The notes under the pieces were generated by a model. That model did not search any database. It was not told the DNA's origin and worked only from the letters and a program-made list of their open reading frames with translations. The position numbers and the translations under genes were made by a program. DNA of 6,448 nt from an uncultured Erysipelotrichaceae bacterium (GTDB lineage: Bacteria > Bacillota_I > Bacilli_A > RFN20 > CAG-826): NCBI GenBank assembly GCA_902799855.1, contig CADCCA010000056.1, positions 1 through 6,448 on the forward strand, in the 5' to 3' direction. Shown in pieces: positions 1-3,738 of this stretch (position 1 is its first letter; each line of letters begins with the position of its first letter).

Positions 1-477
1 GTCGTCTTTGACGATAGAGAAAAACTAAAAGAAAACGCGATTAATTTACCAATCATGCTCGTGGGTAACGCGATAGGCGCATTCGCTTTAGGCATGTTGT
101 GTCATTTAATCTTCATGAACGTTGAAGGTGTGAGCAACACAATTATCGCGATATCAAATGCGAAGACAGGATCAAATATGGTCTTCCTAGAAGGTATCTT
201 CTGTGGTGCGTTAGTTTATATTGCCGTCTACCTCTATAAGAACTTACAAAACTGGGGCATGAAGATTATTGGTATTATTACCGCGGTGACATTATTCGTT
301 TACTGTGGTTTCCAACACTGTATCGCTAATATGTTCTATTTCGGAATGGCGTTCAATTGGAATATCAATATGTTATGGAATTTATTAATTGTGATACTGA
401 CCAATAGTGTGGGCGCTCTTTTAGTGAGATGTATTGTGCATTTAACCGCGCTTATAGCCACGAAAAAAGAAAACTAG
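1..477 (+). CDS. Formate/nitrite transporter (FNT) family channel, C-terminal part
   Basis: This frame is open from the first base and ends at TAG (475-477), giving 158 visible residues. FNT channels usually have about 250-290 residues, so roughly the first 100-120 lie outside the window; an ATG at 55 is internal, not the start. FNT proteins are pentameric inner-membrane channels moving formate, nitrite or similar small anions. Family marks visible here are a VGNAIGAFALG helix (residues about 21-31), a GIFCGALVYIAV segment (65-76) in the place of FNT signature 2, and GFQHCIANMFYF (103-114), which carries the conserved pore histidine (His106) and the ANMF motif. A last hydrophobic helix (about 126-149) precedes a short charged tail ending KKEN. 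Formate export in a fermentative anaerobe is the simplest role, but nitrite, hydrosulfide or lactate cannot be excluded. Signature 2 normally has Asn after the Cys; here it is Gly. The family is well supported; the substrate is not. Confidence 0.9.
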   Translation, partial: VVFDDREKLKENAINLPIMLVGNAIGAFALGMLCHLIFMNVEGVSNTIIAISNAKTGSNMVFLEGIFCGALVYIAVYLYKNLQNWGMKIIGIITAVTLFVYCGFQHCIANMFYFGMAFNWNINMLWNLLIVILTNSVGALLVRCIVHLTALIATKKEN

Positions 478-500
478 TTAAATTATATTTAAAGCAATAA

Positions 501-532
501 AAAAGGTCGGAACGTGTTAATTCCGACCTTTT
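501..532. terminator. Bidirectional intrinsic terminator between converging genes
   Basis: A perfect 12-bp inverted repeat (AAAAGGTCGGAA at 501-512, TTCCGACCTTTT at 521-532) flanks an 8-base loop. Read on the + strand, the 3' arm ends in TTTT followed by ACTTTT. Read on the - strand, the hairpin ends in a run of six T (complement of 499-504). It starts 23 bases after the transporter stop and ends 9 bases before the stop of the converging lipoprotein gene, so one hairpin can serve both transcripts. Confidence 0.9.
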
Positions 533-541
533 ACTTTTGTT

Positions 542-3500
542 TTACGCTAATTGATTGAAATAAATTTCGATATCAAATCCAGGTGTTGAATAATCGGACC
601 AGTCAGTAATTGTGACATAGTACGTACCATCTGGAGAATCATATGAATCTTCAATGTATGGATTAACAGTGAAACCTGCGTCTAATAAAGCTTTAGCATA
701 GGCTTCCATGGCAGCAGGAATTAATGACACATCTTCATAGATAACGAAGATTTCCACATAATCACTTTGATATGTAGTACTGAAAGTGGCATTTTCATCC
801 ACGAACACTGGAAGAACGTCTTTAAGACCTTCATATCTTGTGAATAATCTTTCTGCTGGGAATTCTTCTGTATCGATAGCGTCAGTTGCGATTTCATCGA
901 TTTGAACGGTGAAACCATCTGGTTGATACATAACTGCGACTTCGTATTCGCTATTAGGGGATGTATAGACTCTGCATTGATGATCTTCACCTAATGATAA
1001 TAAGAATGTGAAGCCAGCATCTTTTAATGCATCAACATAGGCATCAGCTTCCGCTTTCATTTCATCAGCATCTTCAGTATCTAAACGAATATCAATTGTT
1101 AAATAGCTAGAACCGATAGTGGTCTTTTGTGAGAGGAATAAATCACCATCATAGACAGGTAATTCATCTGTATAACCCATTTTTTCATTATAGTAATTGA
1201 GTTGATAGGCTGGCCAAGCATTGGCGGTAACAGCGTCGACAGTGTTGATATAAATCCACATATCGCCACCATCATTTTGGACACCAACGACGACTTTTAA
1301 ATCTGGAGAGACATAGAAGCTAGTATCGTCTTCGTCTGTCATCATGAAGAAGTATTTATTTGTGGTTAAAGTATCGACATAAGCTTCAATCTTTTCATCG
1401 ACATCAACTTCGGCTTCGTAATCGAAGTTAACTAAAATCCAAATACCATCTTCATCTGCTTCGAATTCATAGTTTTCGATATCTTCATCTTCATAAGCAG
1501 GAACAACAGTCTTAATTTCATCACCTAAGTATTTAGCAATCTTCTTTGCTGGCCAATCAAGTGTATATGGAACTGGCCAGAAAGTAATGGTGAATTCACC
1601 ACTGTTAGCAACACCATTGGATTGGATATAGATTTGTTTATTTGGAGAAACGTAAATAGTGGAGAAACCTTCTTCTAAGGCATAACCCTTAGTTTGAATG
1701 AATTCTAAGTATGCAGCGGCCGCAGCTTTTTCTGTACCTTTTTCCACTTGGATGGTCACGATATAGTTTGTACCTTCTTCAGTAACAGCGTAACCTGTTG
1801 CTTCGCCTTCATAAGCAGGAACAACATCAGTAATATCTTCACCTAAAATCTCAGCAATTTCTTCACTTGGGAAGGACTCTGTTGGTAATGGATCAAATTT
1901 GGAATCAATGATAATGATTGCCGCATTATTTTGTGGATTGAAGTAGAAAGTCATATTAGCAACGCCGACATTAGCGATTGTTAATTTAGCTTTATACATT
2001 TCAGTTGTTTCATTGTAGTTAACTTCCCAACCCGCTTTAGCTACTTTTTCAGCATAGGCTTCCACTTCGCTAACGTTAGAACCGTTAACACCAACCAACG
2101 CAGATGTGCCAGAAGTCATGAATAAGTATGTAACATCCTTGCCTTCATATTCAGGAATTTCAATCACGCATGGGCTATTCTTTTGAAAGAATTCAGTAAA
2201 GAAAGATGGTTGCCATTTGCTCACTAATTCAAAGTAGATAGCAAATCTACCATATTGTTGTTGATAGAGATAGCTCACTTGATAGGAATAATCTGGAGCA
2301 ACAGCAACATAATAACCATAGCTATCTTTTTCGCTTTGAACTCTCCAACCAGCAGCGGCTAAGATTGCACTATAGCCAGCATCTTCAGTGGTGGAATTCA
2401 TATAGCAGAAGATCACTCTATATGTGGTATTGAATTCATAGTAATCAGCGCCTGGAAGTGCTGGTGCAACGTCTTCACTACCAATAACTTGGGCAGCAAA
2501 GGCTTCAGCAAACGCTGTTGGGAATTCGTAATAATATGGATCAAGAGCTTGTAAGAAGAATTGACCTTCGTTAGCTTCGAATCCCACTCTCACGAATCTC
2601 TTGCCTTGTGCAGTGGCAACTTCTTTTTGATAGATATGAGCTTCTTCGGTTAATCTTGTGAAACCAGCGGCAACGATTAATTTGCCGTAGTTTGTTAATG
2701 TATCAGCGGCGAGTGTACCACCTTTGATGAAGACTGCTTCTTTTTGAGCATCATATGAGACAACGGATTCTTCGAAACCAGTATATGGTAAAACGATACC
2801 GTATAAGTTATCAGACATGATTTTTGCTTCTTCTTCTGTCCAAGCAGCCTTAACTGCTTTAGTAACATCGACTTTGAATTCAGCGGTCTTATCTTGATAT
2901 GTAATAGTAACTGTTTCTTCTTTGATTTCATTGAAGACAGTACCATTTGCTGGATTAGATGTGTAATCAGTCACAACAGTAGAAGAATAATCGTTGTATT
3001 TAGCGGTAACCACTAAACCAGTTAAATCTAATGCTTCACCAACGTGATAATCCTTTTTCACATTTGTGGTATTTAATGTGATACCAGTTAAAACTTTATT
3101 AACTGTAACTTTGAAAGATTCACTGAAGTTTTGATAATCAACTCTCACGGAAACTTCACCAAGTTGCATTAATGTCGAATCATTGGTTGGATAAGTTGTG
3201 TAATCAGTGACCGCTTTTGTGGTGCTATCACTATAAGAAGCAGTAACGACTAAACCGGCGAGATTTAACTTATCGCCATAGTTATAACTCTTCTTAACGT
3301 TTGTGGTATTTAATGTGATACCTGTTAATGATGGGGGAATTGAGATTGTACTACTTGTAGTTGATGAGCTACTTGTTGAGGAAGTAGTTGGACTACTTGT
3401 GGTAGTTGTTGAGCTAGGAACAGAACTTGAAGTGCTTTCTTTTGAGTCACTGCTTGTTACGTCACTAGTGGATTGACTACTTGTTTCTTGTGATGAGGAT

Positions 3501-3583
3501 TTGCTAGTTTTACCCCATTCACAACCTGCGACAACACCGATGGTTAATGCAGCAAGTAGTAATGCTTTAATGGTTTTTCTCAT
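542..3583 (-). CDS. Large secreted lipoprotein: Ser/Thr linker, two Big_3-like Ig domains, seven-module array
   Basis: I do not recognise the gene. The product has 1013 residues, starting at ATG 3583, chosen because AGAAAGGA lies 7 bases upstream and a typical signal peptide follows at once. Residues 1-21 (basic MRKTIK, hydrophobic core, VVAGC) form a lipoprotein signal peptide, so Cys21 should be lipidated and the protein held on the outer face of the membrane. Residues 25-85 are an almost pure Ser/Thr linker. Residues 86-164 and 165-242 are two Ig-like domains of the Big_3 type, each starting LTGITLNTTNVKK. Residues 247-1013 hold seven diverged modules with bounds near 247, 351, 455, 568, 676, 789 and 905. 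The later ones open with a W-P or F-P and a short helix, then VPAY, a strand, a Y...L..AGF helix, and a Y-x-SP(N/D) turn. The protein is rich in Asp, Glu and Tyr. No protease, hydrolase, sortase (LPxTG) or C-terminal membrane segment is visible. A binding or adhesion role is inference only. The upstream gene on this strand encodes a paralogue. Confidence 0.85.
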   Translation of the reverse strand: MRKTIKALLLAALTIGVVAGCEWGKTSKSSSQETSSQSTSDVTSSDSKESTSSSVPSSTTTTSSPTTSSTSSSSTTSSTISIPPSLTGITLNTTNVKKSYNYGDKLNLAGLVVTASYSDSTTKAVTDYTTYPTNDSTLMQLGEVSVRVDYQNFSESFKVTVNKVLTGITLNTTNVKKDYHVGEALDLTGLVVTAKYNDYSSTVVTDYTSNPANGTVFNEIKEETVTITYQDKTAEFKVDVTKAVKAAWTEEEAKIMSDNLYGIVLPYTGFEESVVSYDAQKEAVFIKGGTLAADTLTNYGKLIVAAGFTRLTEEAHIYQKEVATAQGKRFVRVGFEANEGQFFLQALDPYYYEFPTAFAEAFAAQVIGSEDVAPALPGADYYEFNTTYRVIFCYMNSTTEDAGYSAILAAAGWRVQSEKDSYGYYVAVAPDYSYQVSYLYQQQYGRFAIYFELVSKWQPSFFTEFFQKNSPCVIEIPEYEGKDVTYLFMTSGTSALVGVNGSNVSEVEAYAEKVAKAGWEVNYNETTEMYKAKLTIANVGVANMTFYFNPQNNAAIIIIDSKFDPLPTESFPSEEIAEILGEDITDVVPAYEGEATGYAVTEEGTNYIVTIQVEKGTEKAAAAAYLEFIQTKGYALEEGFSTIYVSPNKQIYIQSNGVANSGEFTITFWPVPYTLDWPAKKIAKYLGDEIKTVVPAYEDEDIENYEFEADEDGIWILVNFDYEAEVDVDEKIEAYVDTLTTNKYFFMMTDEDDTSFYVSPDLKVVVGVQNDGGDMWIYINTVDAVTANAWPAYQLNYYNEKMGYTDELPVYDGDLFLSQKTTIGSSYLTIDIRLDTEDADEMKAEADAYVDALKDAGFTFLLSLGEDHQCRVYTSPNSEYEVAVMYQPDGFTVQIDEIATDAIDTEEFPAERLFTRYEGLKDVLPVFVDENATFSTTYQSDYVEIFVIYEDVSLIPAAMEAYAKALLDAGFTVNPYIEDSYDSPDGTYYVTITDWSDYSTPGFDIEIYFNQLA
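545..2845 (-). repeat. Seven-module protein repeat array (modules M1-M7)
   Basis: The C-terminal three quarters of the lipoprotein divides by eye into seven modules of about 104-116 residues. Their coding segments are M1 2534-2845, M2 2222-2533, M3 1883-2221, M4 1559-1882, M5 1220-1558, M6 872-1219 and M7 545-871. Shared marks are a W/F-P opening (M4-M7), an (I/V/L)P-x-(Y/F) motif about 20-25 residues in (IPEY, VPAY, VPAY, LPVY, LPVF in M3-M7), a Y..AL..AGF/AGW-type helix, and a Y-x-SP(N/D) turn before the last strands (M4-M7; APD in M2). M1-M3 are the most diverged. The pattern suggests a repeated small alpha/beta domain; that is inference. I cannot assign it to a known family. Confidence 0.7.
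2858..3091 (-). repeat. Ig-like (Big_3-type) domain 2 of the lipoprotein
   Basis: This segment encodes residues 165-242, starting with the same LTGITLNTTNVKK and containing GEALDLTGLVVTAKYND and VTDYTSNP, ending EFKVDVTK. It directly follows domain 1 with no linker. Its last third (IKEETVTITYQD to FKVDV) closely matches the first residues visible in the paralogue at the right edge (IKEETVTVSYND to FKVNV), so both proteins carry this Ig domain just before module 1. Confidence 0.8.
3092..3328 (-). repeat. Ig-like (Big_3-type) domain 1 of the lipoprotein
   Basis: This segment encodes residues 86-164, from LTGITLNTTNVKK through GLVVTASYSD and VTDYT to SFKVTVNKV. The pattern (a short first strand, a 'Y-x-x-G-(D/E)-x-L-x-L-x-GL-x-V-x-A-x-Y' core, then a final strand 'F-K-V-x-V') is that of the bacterial Ig-like group 3 domain seen in Gram-positive surface proteins, where it acts as a rigid stalk. 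The next domain is a direct copy. The first 32 bases of the two copies (3297-3328 and 3060-3091) differ at only two positions. Confidence 0.8.
3329..3511 (-). repeat. Low-complexity Ser/Thr linker coding region
   Basis: This stretch encodes residues 25-85 of the lipoprotein, nearly all Ser and Thr with a few Pro, Val and acidic residues. Such linkers after a lipidated Cys usually act as flexible spacers through the cell wall. At DNA level the octamer CTACTTGT (+ strand) occurs exactly four times (3351, 3369, 3393, 3477) among near-copies, so the tract is repetitive in bases as well as in residues and could change length by slippage or recombination in multiples of three. Confidence 0.8.
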
Positions 3584-3590
3584 AACGTTT

Positions 3591-3598
3591 TCCTTTCT
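3591..3598 (-). promoter_or_regulatory. Ribosome binding site of the lipoprotein gene
   Basis: On the - strand the bases read AGAAAGGA, a strong match to the anti-Shine-Dalgarno complement, with 7 bases between the last A and the ATG at 3583. It decides the start: an in-frame ATG at 3619 would add 12 residues (MHVCTKKRKENV) that are read through this site and are not signal-like. Confidence 0.85.
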
Positions 3599-3605
3599 TT
3601 TTTTG

Positions 3606-3619
3606 GTGCAAACGTGCAA
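3606..3619. repeat. Short direct repeat GTGCAA-AC-GTGCAA in the lipoprotein leader
   Basis: Two identical hexamers (3606-3611 and 3614-3619, + strand) are separated by two bases. They lie between the candidate -10 box and the ribosome binding site, at or just after the predicted transcription start. This spacing could suit a DNA- or RNA-binding regulator, but with only six bases per copy it may be chance. Confidence 0.3.
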
Positions 3620-3624
3620 TTACA

Positions 3625-3653
3625 ATACTATTTGTTTTTGTATCTAAAAACAA
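3625..3653 (-). promoter_or_regulatory. Candidate sigma-A-type promoter of the lipoprotein gene
   Basis: Read on the - strand, TTGTTT (3653-3648) and TAGTAT (3630-3625) are separated by exactly 17 bases. The first matches the -35 consensus at three of six positions and the second the -10 consensus at four of six. Initiation would fall near 3618, giving a leader of about 35 bases that contains the ribosome binding site. The DNA here is very AT-rich, so chance matches are likely. A promoter somewhere in this region is probable because a terminator for the upstream gene lies just before it. Confidence 0.45.
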
Positions 3654-3683
3654 TAGTTACACTTTAAAAAATGAACAGTGAAT

Positions 3684-3717
3684 AAAAAACAACCCATTTT
3701 GTAACAGGTTGTTTTTT
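3684..3717 (-). terminator. Intrinsic terminator of the upstream paralogue gene
   Basis: Perfect 11-bp arms (AAAAAACAACC at 3684-3694, GGTTGTTTTTT at 3707-3717) flank a 12-base loop. On the - strand the hairpin starts 21 bases after the paralogue's stop codon and ends in six T. Only five of the pairs are outside the A/T run (C-G, A-T, A-T, C-G, C-G), so the stem is modest and some readthrough into the next gene is possible. The run of T on the + strand gives it the same shape in the other direction, but no + strand gene precedes it. Confidence 0.8.
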
Positions 3718-3738
3718 GATATTTTATTGATCAATTAC

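Noticed and set aside
721..1287. Small frames on the - strand within the lipoprotein gene (721-990, 1099-1287)
   Set aside because: They overlap the long gene in another frame, have no ribosome binding site that I can see and encode low-complexity, unlikely proteins.
2695..2946. Small - strand frame of 83 residues
   Set aside because: It is a Lys/Ser/Leu-rich alternative-frame reading of the Ig2/module 1 region.
3584..3619. An upstream in-frame ATG at 3619 for the lipoprotein gene
   Set aside because: It would put the AGAAAGGA site inside the gene and place a charged, non-signal-like stretch before a clear signal peptide. The ATG at 3583 fits on both counts.
3584..3738. A small RNA, riboswitch or mobile-element end in the intergenic region
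   Set aside because: Apart from the terminator hairpin, the candidate promoter, the hexamer repeat and the ribosome binding site, I see no long stem structure, terminal inverted repeats or target duplication.
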